The translations under genes were made by a program, and so were the position numbers. This document shows, piece after piece, positions 1 to 14,022 of a DNA stretch of 64,000 nucleotides (positions are counted from its first letter, which is position 1; every line of letters begins with the position of its first letter). The notes under the pieces are model-generated. The model searched no databases. It was not told the DNA's origin and saw nothing but the letters and a program-made list of their open reading frames with translations. Source of the DNA: Pseudomonas silvicola (GTDB lineage: Bacteria > Pseudomonadota > Gammaproteobacteria > Pseudomonadales > Pseudomonadaceae); assembly GCF_026651855.1 (NCBI RefSeq), contig NZ_CP093280.1:3574001-3638000 (forward strand), in the 5' to 3' direction.

Positions 1-704
1 CAGCCGCTGGAACAGCCGTGGCAGATGCTGGGGGCGAACTGCATGTCCCACTTGCGGTTGTAGCGCTCGGAGTGGGTCTTGTCGGTGAACACACCGGTGG
101 GGCACACCTCGGTGAGGTTGCCCGAGAACTCGCTTTCCAGCACGCCGTCTTCGACGCGGCCGAAGTACACGTTGTCGTGGGCGCCGTACACGCCGAGGTC
201 GGTGCCGCCGGCGTAGTCTTTATAGAAGCGCACGCACCGGTAGCAGGCGATGCAGCGGTTCATCTCGTGGGCGATGAACGGGCCGAGCTCCTGGTTCTGG
301 TGGGTACGCTTGGTGAAGCGGTAGCGCCGCTCGTTGTGACCGGTCATCACGGTCATGTCCTGCAAGTGGCAATGGCCGCCTTCCTCGCACACGGGGCAGT
401 CGTGCGGGTGGTTGGTCATCAGCCACTCGACGACGCTGGCGCGAAACGCCTTGGATTCTTCGTCGTCGATGGAAATCCAGGTGTTGTCGGTGGCGGGGGT
501 CATGCAGGACATGACGATGCGACCACGGGTGTCGTTCTCGTCGGTGTACTGCTTCACCGCGCACTGGCGACAGGCACCGACGCTACCGAGTGCGGGGTGC
601 CAGCAGAAATAGGGGATGTCGAGGCCCAGCGACAGACAGGCCTGTAACAGGTTGTCTGCGCCATCGACTTCGAGCGCTTTGCCGTCTACGTGGATAGTGG
701 CCAT
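1..704 (-). CDS. nuoG: NADH-quinone oxidoreductase subunit G, N-terminal part
   Basis: This is the start of the peripheral-arm iron-sulfur subunit of respiratory complex I, which passes electrons from NADH/FMN toward quinone on the cytoplasmic side. The first 234 codons are present and the gene runs off the window. The N-terminal 2Fe-2S ferredoxin fold shows its cysteines (CWHP then CRQC), followed by the [10 protein letters not shown] stretch that binds an FeS cluster and the 4Fe-4S pattern CIACYRC. It is downstream of nuoF in the same direction, with a 142-bp gap. Confidence 0.95.
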   Translation of the reverse strand, partial: MATIHVDGKALEVDGADNLLQACLSLGLDIPYFCWHPALGSVGACRQCAVKQYTDENDTRGRIVMSCMTPATDNTWISIDDEESKAFRASVVEWLMTNHPHDCPVCEEGGHCHLQDMTVMTGHNERRYRFTKRTHQNQELGPFIAHEMNRCIACYRCVRFYKDYAGGTDLGVYGAHDNVYFGRVEDGVLESEFSGNLTEVCPTGVFTDKTHSERYNRKWDMQFAPSICHGCSSG

Positions 705-813
705 GGTTCAAAGTTCTTCGTTGGCCCGCGTGGGCGGGCGTGGCTAATGGAAAGCTGTGTGCCGGCCCGAACGCTCGTCACAGGCGGACCTGTGGCAGGG
801 CAGGGGGCAAGCG

Positions 814-835
814 GCCGGTGGCACGGACCACCGGC
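814..835 (-). promoter_or_regulatory. Intergenic hairpin between nuoF and nuoG
   Basis: A perfect 8-bp inverted repeat (GCCGGTGG / CCACCGGC, 6-nt loop) sits just after the nuoF stop and before nuoG. It lacks a T-run, so it is more likely an mRNA processing or stability element than a terminator. Function is inferred only. Confidence 0.3.
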
Positions 836-846
836 TTTGAGTCTTG

Positions 847-2202
847 TTATGCGCCGACGGTGATCGGGCGCGCCAGGTCCGGGCGCAGGCCGCTGTTTGC
901 GGCGATGCCAGCCTCGAATTCCGGGCGGAAATATTTGATCGCACTGCCCAAGGGCTCCACGGCACCAGGTGCGTGGGCGCAGAAGGTCTTGCCTGGGCCG
1001 AGGAAGCCGACCAGGCCCAGCAGCGTCTCGATGTCGCCTTGCTGGCCTTGACCGTTCTCGAGGGCGCGCAGCAGCTTGACGCTCCACGGCAGGCCGTCAC
1101 GGCACGGGGTGCAGAAACCGCACGATTCGCGGGCAAAGAACTCTTCCATGTTGCGCAGCAAGGACACCATGTTGACCTTGTCGTCCACGGCCATGGCCAG
1201 GCCCGTACCCATGCGGGTGCCGACCTTGCCGATGCCGCCGGCGTACATTTGCGCGTCCAGGTGCTCGGGCAACAGGAAACCGGTACCGGCGCCGCCAGGC
1301 TGCCAGCACTTGAGCTTGAAGCCGTCGCGCATGCCGCCGGCGTAGTCCTCGAACAGCTCGCGGGCCGGGATGCCGAAGGGCAGTTCCCACAGGCCGGGGT
1401 TCTTGACCTTGCCGCTGAAGCCCATCAGCTTGGTGCCGTGGTCTTCACTGCCCTCGCGGGCGAGGGACTTGTACCAGTCCACGCCGTTGCCGACGATGGC
1501 CGGCACGTTGCACAGGGTCTCGACGTTGTTGACGCAGGTCGGCTTGCCCCACACGCCCACGGCGGCCGGGAACGGCGGCTTGGAGCGCGGGTTGGCGCGG
1601 CGGCCTTCCAGGGAGTTGATCAGCGCGGTTTCTTCACCGCAGATGTAGCGCCCGGCGCCGGTGTGCACGAACAACTCGAAGTCAAAGCCCGACCCCAGGA
1701 TGTTCTTGCCCAGCAGGCCGGCGGCCTTGGCTTCTTCCACCGCGCGGTTCAGGTGCTTGGCGGCCGTGACGTATTCGCCACGCAGGAAGATGTAGCCACG
1801 ATAGGCTTTCAACGCGCGGGCGCTGATGAGCATGCCTTCGATCAGCAGATGGGGCAGTTGCTCCATCAGCATGCGGTCTTTCCAGGTGTTGGGTTCCATT
1901 TCGTCCGCGTTGCACAGCAGGTAGCGGATGTTCATGGACTCGTCTTTGGGCATCAGGCCCCATTTGACGCCGGTGGGGAAGCCCGCACCGCCACGGCCCT
2001 TGAGGCCGGAGTCTTTCACCGTCTGGACGATCTCGTCCTGGGACAGGTCGGCGAAGGCCTTGCGGGCCGCCGCATAGCCGTCCTTGCTCACGTACTCGTC
2101 GAACCATACGGGTTCGGCGTCGTCACGCAGGCGCCAGGTCAGGGGGTGGGTTTCCGGGGTGCGGGCGATGCGGTTGGCAGGCCCGAAGGAGGTAAGGGTC
2201 AT
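847..2202 (-). CDS. nuoF: NADH-quinone oxidoreductase subunit F
   Basis: This 451-residue flavoprotein binds NADH and FMN and carries a 4Fe-4S cluster, and is the entry point for electrons into complex I. Visible motifs are the glycine-rich [10 protein letters not shown] near residue 75 (FMN/NADH site) and the C-terminal cluster motif [11 protein letters not shown]. The frame is open further upstream, but the ATG at 2202 gives the family N-terminus ([11 protein letters not shown]) and overlaps the nuoE stop by 4 bp (ATGA), typical of translational coupling. Confidence 0.96.
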   Translation of the reverse strand: MTLTSFGPANRIARTPETHPLTWRLRDDAEPVWFDEYVSKDGYAAARKAFADLSQDEIVQTVKDSGLKGRGGAGFPTGVKWGLMPKDESMNIRYLLCNADEMEPNTWKDRMLMEQLPHLLIEGMLISARALKAYRGYIFLRGEYVTAAKHLNRAVEEAKAAGLLGKNILGSGFDFELFVHTGAGRYICGEETALINSLEGRRANPRSKPPFPAAVGVWGKPTCVNNVETLCNVPAIVGNGVDWYKSLAREGSEDHGTKLMGFSGKVKNPGLWELPFGIPARELFEDYAGGMRDGFKLKCWQPGGAGTGFLLPEHLDAQMYAGGIGKVGTRMGTGLAMAVDDKVNMVSLLRNMEEFFARESCGFCTPCRDGLPWSVKLLRALENGQGQQGDIETLLGLVGFLGPGKTFCAHAPGAVEPLGSAIKYFRPEFEAGIAANSGLRPDLARPITVGA

Positions 2203-2696
2203 ACGTAGCCCTCCAGCAGTTTGGCAACGCCAGCTGGCTGCACGTCGCCGAAGGTATCGTCGTCGATCATCAGCGCGGGGGCCTTGTCGCAGTTGCCCAG
2301 GCAGCACACCGGCAGCAGGGTGAAGCGCCCGTCCGCGGTGGTCTGTCCCAGGCCGATGCCCAGCTTGCTCTGGATTTCGCCGACCACCGACTCGTGGCCG
2401 CCGATGTAGCAGACCATGCTGTCGCACACACGAATGATGTGGCGGCCCACGGGCTGGCGGAATATCTGGCTGTAGAACGTAGCCACGCCTTCGACGTCGC
2501 TGGCAGGAATGCCGAGGATCTCGCCAATGGCGTACAGGGCGCCGTCGGGCACCCAGCCACGCTCTTTCTGAACGATCTTCAGGGCTTCGATGGACGCCGC
2601 GCGCGGGTCCTCGTAGTGGTGCAGCTCGTGCTCGATGGCCGAGCGCTCGGTTTCGCTGAGGGCGAAACGGTCAGTCTGGATAAGCGTGCTGTTCAT
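2199..2696 (-). CDS. nuoE: NADH-quinone oxidoreductase subunit E
   Basis: This 165-residue thioredoxin-like 2Fe-2S subunit belongs to the NADH dehydrogenase module of complex I and works next to NuoF. The cluster ligands are seen as CDSMVC about two thirds along and [10 protein letters not shown] near the C-terminus. It starts 2 bp after the nuoCD stop and overlaps nuoF by 4 bp, so it is within the nuo operon. Confidence 0.95.
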   Translation of the reverse strand: MNSTLIQTDRFALSETERSAIEHELHHYEDPRAASIEALKIVQKERGWVPDGALYAIGEILGIPASDVEGVATFYSQIFRQPVGRHIIRVCDSMVCYIGGHESVVGEIQSKLGIGLGQTTADGRFTLLPVCCLGNCDKAPALMIDDDTFGDVQPAGVAKLLEGYV

Positions 2697-2698
2697 GC

Positions 2699-4498
<1,800 letters not shown>

Positions 4499-4554
4499 TC
4501 AACGTACAGAATGAAGCCAGGGTTCTTTGTGGCGATGCCGCGTAAAGAGCTGGA

Positions 4555-5229
4555 TCAGACTTCGTCGGGGCTGCGCAGGTTGGTGACCGCGATACGCTGT
4601 TCGCGGCGTTGTTCCTTTTGCGACGGCATCTCGGCGCGGTACACGCCTTGATCTCCGACGACCCAGGACAGCGGGCGACGCTCTTGGCCAATGGATTCCT
4701 GCAACAGCATCAGGCCTTGCAGGAAGGCCTCTGGGCGCGGCGGGCAGCCGGGCACATAAACGTCCACGGGCAGGAACTTATCCACCCCTTGAACGACCGA
4801 GTAAATGTCGTACATGCCACCGGAGTTGGCGCACGAGCCCATGGAAATGACCCACTTGGGTTCGAGCATCTGTTCGTACAGGCGCTGGATGATGGGGGCC
4901 ATCTTCACGAAGCAGGTGCCGGCGATCACCATGAAGTCGGCCTGGCGTGGCGAGGCCCGAATCACTTCGGCGCCGAACCGGGCGATGTCGTGGGGCGCGG
5001 TGAAGGCGGTGGTCATTTCCACGTAGCAGCACGAAAGCCCGAAGTTGTACGGCCACAGGGAGTTCTTGCGCCCCCAGTTCACCGCACCGCTCAGGACGTC
5101 CGAGAGCTTGCCCATGAAAATGTTCTTGTGGACCTGATCCTCGAGCGGATCGGCTACGGTTTCCCGTTCGCCGATCGGATACTGGTCATTGGGTGCATCC
5201 GGGTCGATTCTGGTGAGATTGTATTGCAT
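4555..5229 (-). CDS. nuoB: NADH-quinone oxidoreductase subunit B
   Basis: This 224-residue subunit carries FeS cluster N2, the final electron carrier before quinone in complex I. The ligands are visible as the adjacent cysteines in LSCCYVEM, a third Cys in [12 protein letters not shown] and a fourth in [10 protein letters not shown]. The ATG at 5229 is preferred over an in-frame TTG two codons earlier, because a GAGG ribosome site sits 8 bases upstream and the N-terminus ([10 protein letters not shown]) matches the Pseudomonas family as remembered. It lies 10 bp after nuoA. Confidence 0.95.
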   Translation of the reverse strand: MQYNLTRIDPDAPNDQYPIGERETVADPLEDQVHKNIFMGKLSDVLSGAVNWGRKNSLWPYNFGLSCCYVEMTTAFTAPHDIARFGAEVIRASPRQADFMVIAGTCFVKMAPIIQRLYEQMLEPKWVISMGSCANSGGMYDIYSVVQGVDKFLPVDVYVPGCPPRPEAFLQGLMLLQESIGQERRPLSWVVGDQGVYRAEMPSQKEQRREQRIAVTNLRSPDEV

Positions 5230-5239
5230 TGCCAAAGCC

Positions 5240-5653
5240 TCATTGTTTCAGCTTCGCTTGCCGCTTACGGCGACCTTCGGGAGCCCAGTCGAGCGCCCCC
5301 ACCCGCCAAAGGTAGACAAGACCTGCCAACAGAATTGCTATGAAAACGAGTGCTTCGACGAATCCGGCCCAGCCGCTTTCGCGTACCGACACAGACCATG
5401 CAAAGAGAAAGAGGGCTTCGATATCGAAGATCACGAACAGCATCGCGACCAGATAGAATTTCGCGGAGAGGCGCAGACGGGCGCTGCCGACCGGCAGCAT
5501 GCCGGATTCAAAGGGTTCGTTCTTGCTGCGGCCCCAGGCCTTGCTACCCAGCAGGGCCGACAGCCCCAGCATGAAGGCACAGAGCCCGGCGACACCCAAA
5601 AGGAAGATGGCAAAGCCCCAGTTGTGGGCCATGAGTCCTGTCGAATCGGGCAT
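5240..5653 (-). CDS. nuoA: NADH-quinone oxidoreductase subunit A
   Basis: This 137-residue membrane subunit of complex I is the first gene of the nuo operon. Three hydrophobic segments are visible (about residues 10-33, 64-86 and 95-117), and the first cytoplasmic loop contains the conserved NEPFESGM region. The ATG at 5653 is chosen because an AAGGA ribosome site lies about 7 bases upstream; an in-frame start 8 codons earlier lacks one. The C-terminus is basic. Confidence 0.93.
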   Translation of the reverse strand: MPDSTGLMAHNWGFAIFLLGVAGLCAFMLGLSALLGSKAWGRSKNEPFESGMLPVGSARLRLSAKFYLVAMLFVIFDIEALFLFAWSVSVRESGWAGFVEALVFIAILLAGLVYLWRVGALDWAPEGRRKRQAKLKQ

Positions 5654-6114
5654 GCTGGATTCCTTAACAGAGAGCAAAAATCTCTGGGCTTGAAAAGTAG
5701 TAAGGCAGTGACGATATGTCGCAGCTGAATCTATCGCGCTGATTTTATGGGTAAACCCGTGGCAAGTAAATTTTCTGCAGCAAATTTATTCGTAGGATTA
5801 AGCACATACACTCCCTGCAAGTGCCTTCGGGGCCCGTGGGCCGGGGGTTTGCGGGTGTTTTATTAATAACGCCGCAGCCCGCTCACTGACACTGCTTTAA
5901 TGTGTAATGATAATTAATATCATTTAAAGGCGCGTAAGTTGTGTCAAGAGGGTTGGGACAGTTAACCAACTCGTACGTTCTACGTGATTTTCGCTCTATA
6001 TATGTTGGCTTGGATCAAGACTTTGGTTGTAGAAGCGTAGTCGATGTGGGCGAAGGTGGTGGGAAGGGTTGGGGATTGGGTGGGGGCGGGCTGCCGGGTG
6101 CAGTCCAAAGCAAA
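5654..6114. promoter_or_regulatory. Intergenic region upstream of nuoA with AT-rich dyad
   Basis: This roughly 460-bp gap lies between nuoA and the aceA terminator and should contain the nuo promoter. The clearest structure is an AT-rich dyad at 5907-5923 (ATGATA, 5-base spacer, TATCAT). It resembles a binding site for a dimeric regulator and partly matches Fur-like boxes, but identity is not established. No convincing gene is seen; the short plus-strand frame at 5941-6162 has no ribosome site or family resemblance. Confidence 0.4.
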
Positions 6115-6137
6115 AGGCCACCCGCAAGGGGTGGCCT
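6115..6137 (-). terminator. Rho-independent terminator of aceA
   Basis: A 9-bp GC-rich perfect stem (AGGCCACCC / GGGTGGCCT, 5-nt loop) is followed on the minus strand by a T-run. It lies 18 bp after the aceA stop. Confidence 0.85.
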
Positions 6138-6155
6138 CTTCTGCATCACCTGGGA

Positions 6156-7481
6156 TCAATGAAACTGCTCTTCCTCCGTCGAGCCCGTCAGCGCCGTCAC
6201 CGAGGACACCCCACCCTGAATCACCGTGGTCATGTCATCGAAGTACCCCGTGCCCACTTCCTGCTGGTGCGCCACGAAGGTGTAACCCTTCGCCGCATCG
6301 GCGAACTCCTGCTCCTGCAGCTTCACGTAGGCAGTCATGTCGTTGCGGGCGTAGTCGTGCGCCAGGTTGAACATGCCGTGCCACATGTTGTGAATGCCGG
6401 CCAGGGTGATGAACTGGTGCTTGTAACCCATGGCCGACAGCTCGCGCTGGAACTTGGCGATGGTGGCGTCGTCCAGGTTCTTCTTCCAGTTGAAGGACGG
6501 CGAGCAGTTGTACGACAGCAGCTGGTCGGGGTATTCCTTCTTGATGGCCTCGGCGAAGCGACGGGCTTCGTCCAGGTCCGGTTTAGCGGTTTCGCACCAG
6601 ATCAGGTCGGCGTACGGCGCATAGGCCAGGCCGCGAGCGATGGCCTGGTCGAGGCCGGCGCGCACCTTGTAGAACCCTTCAGGCGTGCGGGTGCCCGTCA
6701 CGAACGGTTGGTCATAGGGGTCGCAGTCCGACGTCAGCAGGTCGGCGGCGTTGGCGTCGGTACGGGCCAGGATGATGGTCGGCACGCCGGCCACGTCAGC
6801 GGCCAGGCGCGCGGCCACCAGCTTCTGCACGGCCTCCTGGGTCGGCACCAGTACCTTGCCACCCATGTGGCCGCATTTTTTCACCGATGCCAGCTGGTCT
6901 TCGAAGTGCACGCCAGCGGCGCCGGCTTCGATCATGTTCTTCATCAGCTCGTAAGCGTTCAGCACGCCGCCGAAACCGGCTTCCGCGTCGGCGACGATGG
7001 GGGCGAAGTAGTCGATGTAACCGTCATCGCCCGGGTTCTTGCCGGCCTTCCACTGGATCTGGTCGGCACGGCGGAACGAGTTGTTGATGCGCTTGACCAC
7101 GGTGGGTACCGAGTCGACCGGGTACAGCGACTGGTCGGGGTACATGGATTCGGCCGAGTTGTTGTCGGCGGCCACTTGCCAGCCGGACAGGTAGATGGCC
7201 TGGATACCGGCCTTGACCTGTTGCACAGCCTGGCCGCCGGTGAGGGCGCCCATGCAGTTGACGAAGTCCTTGTCCGGACGGAAGGACGGCTTGGCGCCCT
7301 GGGTCACCAGCTTCCAGAGCTTCTCGGCGCCCAGGCGGGCCAGTGTGTGCTCGGGTTGAACCGAGCCGCGCAGGCGCACAACGTCGGCCGCGGAGTAGGT
7401 CCGGGTCACACCTTTCCAGCGCGGGTTTTCTGCCCAGTCTTTTTCAAGGGCAGCTATTTGTTGTTCGCGTGTCAGTGCCAT
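6156..7481 (-). CDS. aceA: Isocitrate lyase
   Basis: This enzyme splits isocitrate into succinate and glyoxylate, the first step of the glyoxylate shunt used for growth on acetate and fatty acids, and on aromatics that end in acetyl-CoA. At 441 residues it is the short (E. coli-like) class. The active-site signature [10 protein letters not shown] is present near residue 208, and [11 protein letters not shown] and ARTDANAA are further family blocks. It is a single gene with its own terminator and a long upstream region. Confidence 0.96.
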   Translation of the reverse strand: MALTREQQIAALEKDWAENPRWKGVTRTYSAADVVRLRGSVQPEHTLARLGAEKLWKLVTQGAKPSFRPDKDFVNCMGALTGGQAVQQVKAGIQAIYLSGWQVAADNNSAESMYPDQSLYPVDSVPTVVKRINNSFRRADQIQWKAGKNPGDDGYIDYFAPIVADAEAGFGGVLNAYELMKNMIEAGAAGVHFEDQLASVKKCGHMGGKVLVPTQEAVQKLVAARLAADVAGVPTIILARTDANAADLLTSDCDPYDQPFVTGTRTPEGFYKVRAGLDQAIARGLAYAPYADLIWCETAKPDLDEARRFAEAIKKEYPDQLLSYNCSPSFNWKKNLDDATIAKFQRELSAMGYKHQFITLAGIHNMWHGMFNLAHDYARNDMTAYVKLQEQEFADAAKGYTFVAHQQEVGTGYFDDMTTVIQGGVSSVTALTGSTEEEQFH

Positions 7482-8027
7482 GGAGATAAACCTCGTCGCA
7501 TAGGTTTGGATGAAAATTCTCGCTCCGCCGGCGCTGTCCTTACAGAAACACCATGGTGGCGCTCGCAGATCAGAAGCTTAGGAGGTCTGGGACGGGCTTG
7601 ACGGAGAAGGCGACGATCGAACGGTCGTTCGAGAGGGGAGTGGCAGTTGGCCGGGCGTGCCCTGTGCGTGTACACCGACCGGTCGTGGCGGTGGTGCGGC
7701 GAACAGGCCTTGCCGTGTTACCAGAATGCGCTTCCGTCCCTCGGGACAACTTCTTCGTTCCAGTCGCAATCTCGTCAGGCTGCCTTGTGGGCGTTCCAGA
7801 CACGAATCGGCTCCGGTGGGTAGGTTGGAGACCGATCCGAAGGCCCTTTCCAGGGCCCCTGATTAGCGGGAGCGAGGCCATCATGCCTCGACGAAAAGGT
7901 GTCGTCAAACGTTTTGTAGTGAGTTTTTTATAACACTACATCTTTCGTCTGGAACGACTCATCAGTCAGTTTCAGAGTCTTTGGTCGACGACTCGTGGGG
8001 TGTTTTCGCGACCTGTGGGTCACCATT
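7482..8027. promoter_or_regulatory. Long intergenic region upstream of aceA with a perfect dyad
   Basis: These 546 bases hold no supported gene. About 135 bases before the aceA start lies a perfect dyad at 7617-7632 (TCGAAC, GGTC, GTTCGA), a candidate operator for aceA control. A weaker 6-bp stem is at 7842-7857. The long frames across this stretch on both strands have no family resemblance or ribosome site and are treated as chance. Confidence 0.4.
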
Positions 8028-8780
8028 TCAGTCGACAGGGTCCACTTTTACCCGCAAGGTCATGTCGCTACGGCCTTGAGTGGACCAATTTCGGGTATAC
8101 CCGCGCTGGTTGTACTGGCTTTGCTCGTTGGTACCGGCCAGGGTGATCCATTCGCCCAGGCGTCCGCTGACCTGCGTGTCGGTGCTTTGAACGTTCACTA
8201 CATCCTGACGCTCCTGGCTCATCCGGTCATTGTTGGTACTGATGCTCAGGTGAACGGTCTCGCCGGTGACGCTGGCGGTCACGTAGAAGCCTTGGGTGAC
8301 GTTCTTGTACTGGGTCTGGGTTTGCAGGCCACCGTAGCTGTCGCTTTGGGCGGTGGTGAACGGCACGCTCTGGCCGACCTGGATCAGGGCGGGGGTGCCT
8401 TCCGTCGCCTGTACCTGCTGCACGCCACCGGTGCGGTTGGTGGTGCCGTAGGTGATGACCCGGGTGTTGCTGCCGTTGACCGTATAGCCGCCGCGGTCGC
8501 CGTCATTGCTGTCGCTGGTGTCCACGCTGATGAGCAGGCGGCGGGCGGCCACGTCCAGTTGCGTGATCAGGGCGCGCAGTTGCTGGATCTTGTCGGGGTC
8601 GGCGTTGACGATCAATTGGTTGCCGTAGGCGGTGACCTTGCCGTCGCGGCCCAGGAAATTCTGCGCCACGGGCAGCAGGTCGTCGCTGGTGCGGTTGTTC
8701 AGCGGCACGATTTCGGTGGCGGCGTGGGCAGCGAAGGAGGTGGCCAGGGCCAGGGTGGCGAGGAGGGGGCGTAGCGGCAT
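8028..8780 (-). CDS. Short secretin-like periplasmic protein
   Basis: This 250-residue protein has a cleavable signal peptide (MPLRPLLATLALATSFAAHA) and then a region resembling an N-domain plus part of the secretin fold of type II/III secretion and pilus channels (IVNADPDKIQQLRALITQLD, then VGQSVPFT and a beta-rich stretch). Full secretins are two to three times longer, so this is probably not a channel by itself. The ATG at 8780 has a GGAG site upstream; the reading frame extends further but without homology. The role is unknown. Confidence 0.75.
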   Translation of the reverse strand: MPLRPLLATLALATSFAAHAATEIVPLNNRTSDDLLPVAQNFLGRDGKVTAYGNQLIVNADPDKIQQLRALITQLDVAARRLLISVDTSDSNDGDRGGYTVNGSNTRVITYGTTNRTGGVQQVQATEGTPALIQVGQSVPFTTAQSDSYGGLQTQTQYKNVTQGFYVTASVTGETVHLSISTNNDRMSQERQDVVNVQSTDTQVSGRLGEWITLAGTNEQSQYNQRGYTRNWSTQGRSDMTLRVKVDPVD

Positions 8781-8848
8781 GTCCGAATTCTCCATCATTG
8801 GAGCGGACATTATGGCAGACGGGGTTCGGCCGGGAAGCGCAGATCCCT

Positions 8849-8940
8849 GTGTAGGACCGGGCGGAGCCCGGGAAAAGGACGCTGCGGTGTGTCGGTCATA
8901 CCGCGGTGTGCTTTTCCCGAGCTTCGCCCGGTCCCACAGG
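8849..8940. repeat. REP-type inverted pair (REPIN), type 1
   Basis: Two copies of a GGACCGGGCGNAGC-type motif face each other about 40 bases apart (8851-8872 and 8915-8938), forming a long imperfect hairpin. A second copy of the same family is at 36201-36290. Such paired REP sequences are common between Pseudomonas genes. Confidence 0.8.
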
Positions 8941-8953
8941 GGTGGGCAGCGGG

Positions 8954-9376
8954 TTAGCTGGAGCGCACCATGTCCACGTGCGGGATGCCCGCTTCGAGGA
9001 ACTCTTCGCTTGTTACCTTGAAGCCGTGGCGCTCGTAGAACGCCGTGGCGTGCACCTGGGCGCTCAGGCTTTGCTGCTTGAGGTCCTGGCGTTCGGCCTG
9101 GGCGATCGCGGCTTGCAGCAGCGCGTCGCCCACTTTCAGCCCGCGCCAGTCCTTGAGCACCGAGACCCGGCCGATCTGGCCGTCGGGCAGCAGGCGGGCG
9201 GTGCCGATAGGGTAGTCGCCCTCGCAGGCCAGGAAGTGCACGGCGTCGTTGTCGTCGGCGTCGAACTCCAGCTCCGGGGGCACCGATTGCTCGGCGATGA
9301 ACACGGCCTCGCGGATACGTCGAATGTCGGCGATGTCCTTGTGCCAATCAGCCACGCGTACGCGAATCTTATTCAT
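8954..9376 (-). CDS. GNAT family N-acetyltransferase
   Basis: This 140-residue protein has the acetyl-CoA binding pattern of GNAT enzymes (IGRVSVLKDWRGLKVGDALL, residues 70-90) and the downstream segment with a conserved Tyr (HATAFYERHGF). The substrate is unknown; similar small GNATs are often called ElaA-like. The ATG at 9376 overlaps the end of the RoxA gene by 8 bp, so the two are probably co-transcribed. An in-frame start 13 codons upstream would lie deep inside RoxA. Confidence 0.85.
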   Translation of the reverse strand: MNKIRVRVADWHKDIADIRRIREAVFIAEQSVPPELEFDADDNDAVHFLACEGDYPIGTARLLPDGQIGRVSVLKDWRGLKVGDALLQAAIAQAERQDLKQQSLSAQVHATAFYERHGFKVTSEEFLEAGIPHVDMVRSS

Positions 9377-10538
9377 CGGCAGCGAACCCCAGACTTCCCT
9401 GTTTGACCAGCTCACAGATCAGTGTACGACCTTGTTCGTCGATCATCCACGGGCCCAGGTTTTCGATGTGCAGGGCGTCGGCCGAGCAGATCAGTTTCAG
9501 CAGGTCGCGCAGCTCGCCCGGCAGCAGGCGGCTCTGGCCGCTGGCGAACAGCAGCAGGTCATCGCCCACTTCCGACCAGGCCATGCGCGCGCTTGGGTTG
9601 CGGATCAGGATCGCGCCTTCTTCCAGGCCGTCCAGCAGGTCGTCTTCTTCCAGGGTTTCGCCCGCTACCAGCTCCGGGTAGCGCGGCTCGGTCATGAACT
9701 GGCCGAACCAGGTCAGCAGCAGGCGCTCGTCGTTCATGTGCTCGTTGAGCAGCTTCTTCAGGCGGTCCAGGGCGTCGTGCTGGATCTGGTGCGGGTCGCT
9801 GACCGGCTGGGCGTCGGCGTCACTGTAACGGTCTTCGTCCGGCAGGAACTGGCTCAGGAAGTCAGTGAAATGGGTCAGCACTTCGGACGCGCTCGGGGCG
9901 CGGAAGCCCACCGAGTAGGTCATGCAGTCATCCAGGGCCACACCGTAGTGAGCCAGGCGCGGCGGCAGGTAGAGCATGTCGCCGGGCTCCAGGGTCCACT
10001 CGTCGCTTTGCTCGAAATTGGCCAGGATGCGCAGGTCGGCATGTTCGATCAGCGGGCTGTCGGAGTCGCACATTTGCCCGACCTTCCAGTTGCGCTTGCC
10101 GTGGCCTTGCAGCAGGAACACGTCGTAGTTGTCGAAGTGCGCGCCAACGCTGCCGCCCGGGGCCGCGAAGCTGATCATCACATCGTCGATGCGCCAGCTT
10201 GGCAGGAAGCGGAAATGCTGCAGCAGGTCGGCCACTTCTGGCACGAACTGGTCGACGGCCTGCACCAGCAGGGTCCACTCACGCTCGGGCAGTTGGCTGA
10301 AAGCGTCTTCTTCGAACGGGCCGCGGCGCATTTCCCACGGGCGTTCGCCGTGTTCGATGACGATGCGCGATTCGACTTCTTCTTCCAGGGCCAGGCCTGC
10401 CAATTCGTCAGGGCTGATGGGGTTTTCGAAATCGGTGAACGCCTGACGGACCAGCAGGGGCTTTTTCTGCCAGTAGTCACGCAGGAACTCGCGTGCGGTC
10501 AAGCCACCCAGAAGTTGAAGAGGAGTATCAGAGTTCAT
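9369..10538 (-). CDS. Ribosomal protein uL16 arginine hydroxylase (RoxA/YcfD type)
   Basis: This 389-residue cupin/JmjC-fold 2-oxoglutarate and Fe(II) dioxygenase belongs to the family that hydroxylates an arginine of ribosomal protein uL16. The iron-binding HxD is visible in GAHFDNYDVF (about residue 130), with the distal histidine in LPPRLAHYG. The C-terminal winged-helix-like dimer part is present. The length is normal. It lies between purB and the GNAT gene, all on the minus strand. Confidence 0.88.
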   Translation of the reverse strand: MNSDTPLQLLGGLTAREFLRDYWQKKPLLVRQAFTDFENPISPDELAGLALEEEVESRIVIEHGERPWEMRRGPFEEDAFSQLPEREWTLLVQAVDQFVPEVADLLQHFRFLPSWRIDDVMISFAAPGGSVGAHFDNYDVFLLQGHGKRNWKVGQMCDSDSPLIEHADLRILANFEQSDEWTLEPGDMLYLPPRLAHYGVALDDCMTYSVGFRAPSASEVLTHFTDFLSQFLPDEDRYSDADAQPVSDPHQIQHDALDRLKKLLNEHMNDERLLLTWFGQFMTEPRYPELVAGETLEEDDLLDGLEEGAILIRNPSARMAWSEVGDDLLLFASGQSRLLPGELRDLLKLICSADALHIENLGPWMIDEQGRTLICELVKQGSLGFAADE

Positions 10539-10581
10539 GTGTAACCTATTGAATGGTTGCGCTTTTATGTCACGAATAAAA

Positions 10582-10602
10582 ACGCCCGGCTAAGCCGGGC
10601 GT
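10582..10602 (-). terminator. Rho-independent terminator of purB
   Basis: A 9-bp stem (ACGCCCGGC / GCCGGGCGT) with a 3-nt loop is followed on the minus strand by TTTTT. It lies 20 bp after the purB stop. Confidence 0.88.
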
Positions 10603-10622
10603 CTGAACGACGGGGCAAGGCG

Positions 10623-12716
<2,094 letters not shown>

Positions 12717-12720
<4 letters not shown>

Positions 12721-13844
12721 GCCTGGCCCTTGCTGGTCCAGGGCTCGGCCACTTCGATGACGCCGCCACCCAGGCAGATCTCACCGTCGTAGAACACCAC
12801 GGACTGGCCCGGGGTGACGGCGCGCTGCGGTTCGTCGAACACGGCGCGGTAGCCCTTGGCGGTCTGTTCCAGGGTGCAAGCCTGGTCGCTCTGGCGGTAG
12901 CGCACCTTGGCGGTCAGGCGGCGCGGGCTGCTCAGGTCGACGGGGTTCACCCACCAGATTTCCGAGGCCAGCAGGGCCCGGGAAAACAGCCATGGGTGGT
13001 CATTGCCTTGGCCGACCACCAGCACGTTGCGCTCAAGGTCTTTTTCCAGCACGTACCACGGCTCGTCGCCGGCGTCTTTCAAGCCGCCGATGCCGAGGCC
13101 CTGGCGCTGGCCGATGGTGTGGTACATCAGGCCATGGTGGCGGCCGATCACTTCACCTTCGGTGGTCTGGATCTCGCCAGGCTGGGCGGGCAGGTACTGC
13201 TTGAGGAAGTCGCTGAAACGACGCTCGCCAATGAAGCAGATACCGGTGGAGTCCTTCTTCTTGGCGGTGGCCAGGCCGTGTTTCTCGGCGATGGCACGTA
13301 CTTCCGGCTTTTCCAGCTCGCCCACCGGGAACAGCGTGCGGGCGATCTGTTCACCGCCCACGGCGTGCAGGAAGTAGCTCTGGTCCTTGTTAGGGTCCAG
13401 GCCCTTGAGCAGTTCGGTGCGGGCGTCGACGTCGCGGCGGCGCACGTAGTGGCCGGTGGCGATAAGGTCGGCGCCCAGGGACAGGGCGTAGTCCAGGAAA
13501 GCCTTGAACTTGATTTCGCGGTTGCAGAGGATGTCCGGGTTCGGCGTGCGGCCGGCCTTGTACTCTTCCAGGAAGTGTTCGAAGACGTTGTCCCAGTATT
13601 CGGCGGCGAAGTTGGCCGTATGCAGCTTGATGCCGATACGGTCGCACACGGCCTGGGCGTCGGCCAGGTCTTCGCGGGCGGTGCAGTATTCGGTGCCGTC
13701 GTCTTCTTCCCAGTTCTTCATGAACAGGCCTTCCACCTGGTACCCCTGTTCGAGCAGCAGGAGGGCGGACACGGAAGAGTCAACGCCGCCGGACATGCCG
13801 ACGATAACGCGCTGGGTTTCAGGGGCAGCAGCTGAATCACGCAT
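12717..13844 (-). CDS. mnmA: tRNA-specific 2-thiouridylase MnmA
   Basis: This 375-residue PP-loop ATPase adds sulfur to the wobble uridine (s2U34) of Lys, Glu and Gln tRNAs. The PP-loop SGGVDSS lies near residue 19, and the two catalytic cysteines are visible in [10 protein letters not shown] and GICFIGERR. It accepts sulfur from the Tus relay, whose genes are also in this window (33296-34653). It overlaps hflD by 4 bp. A REP hairpin separates it from nudJ upstream. Confidence 0.96.
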
Positions 13845-13930
13845 AGGAATTGGGTGTGTGTCTGGGAAAAGCAGGGGATTCTACCACCAAGCGATGGTCA
13901 GTGCTTGTGTTGTGCTGATGCTGCTGGCCC

Positions 13931-14010
13931 CATCGCGAGCAAGCTGTGCTCCCACAGTGTTGAACCGCACCTGGGCCGTACACCTGTGGGCGCACAGCTT
14001 GCTCGCGATG
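13931..14010. repeat. REP-type inverted pair, type 2
   Basis: CATCGCGAGCAAGCTGTGC and its near-perfect reverse complement form an 80-bp hairpin between nudJ and mnmA. This is a REP motif widely seen in P. putida/fluorescens genomes and differs from the families at 8849 and 31138. Confidence 0.85.
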
Positions 14011-14022
14011 AGGCCCGGAAGC

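Noticed and set aside
844-2208. Long plus-strand frame of 454 codons opposite nuoF
   Set aside because: It is the antisense of nuoF; the high-GC third-position pattern opens such frames. No ribosome site or family resemblance.
7570-7908. 112-codon minus-strand frame upstream of aceA
   Set aside because: Basic, low-complexity translation without ribosome site or relatives; overlaps an equally long frame on the other strand.
13931-14010. REP hairpin as a small RNA or terminator
   Set aside because: The sequence is a standard Pseudomonas REP pair without a T-run, so no RNA gene is claimed.
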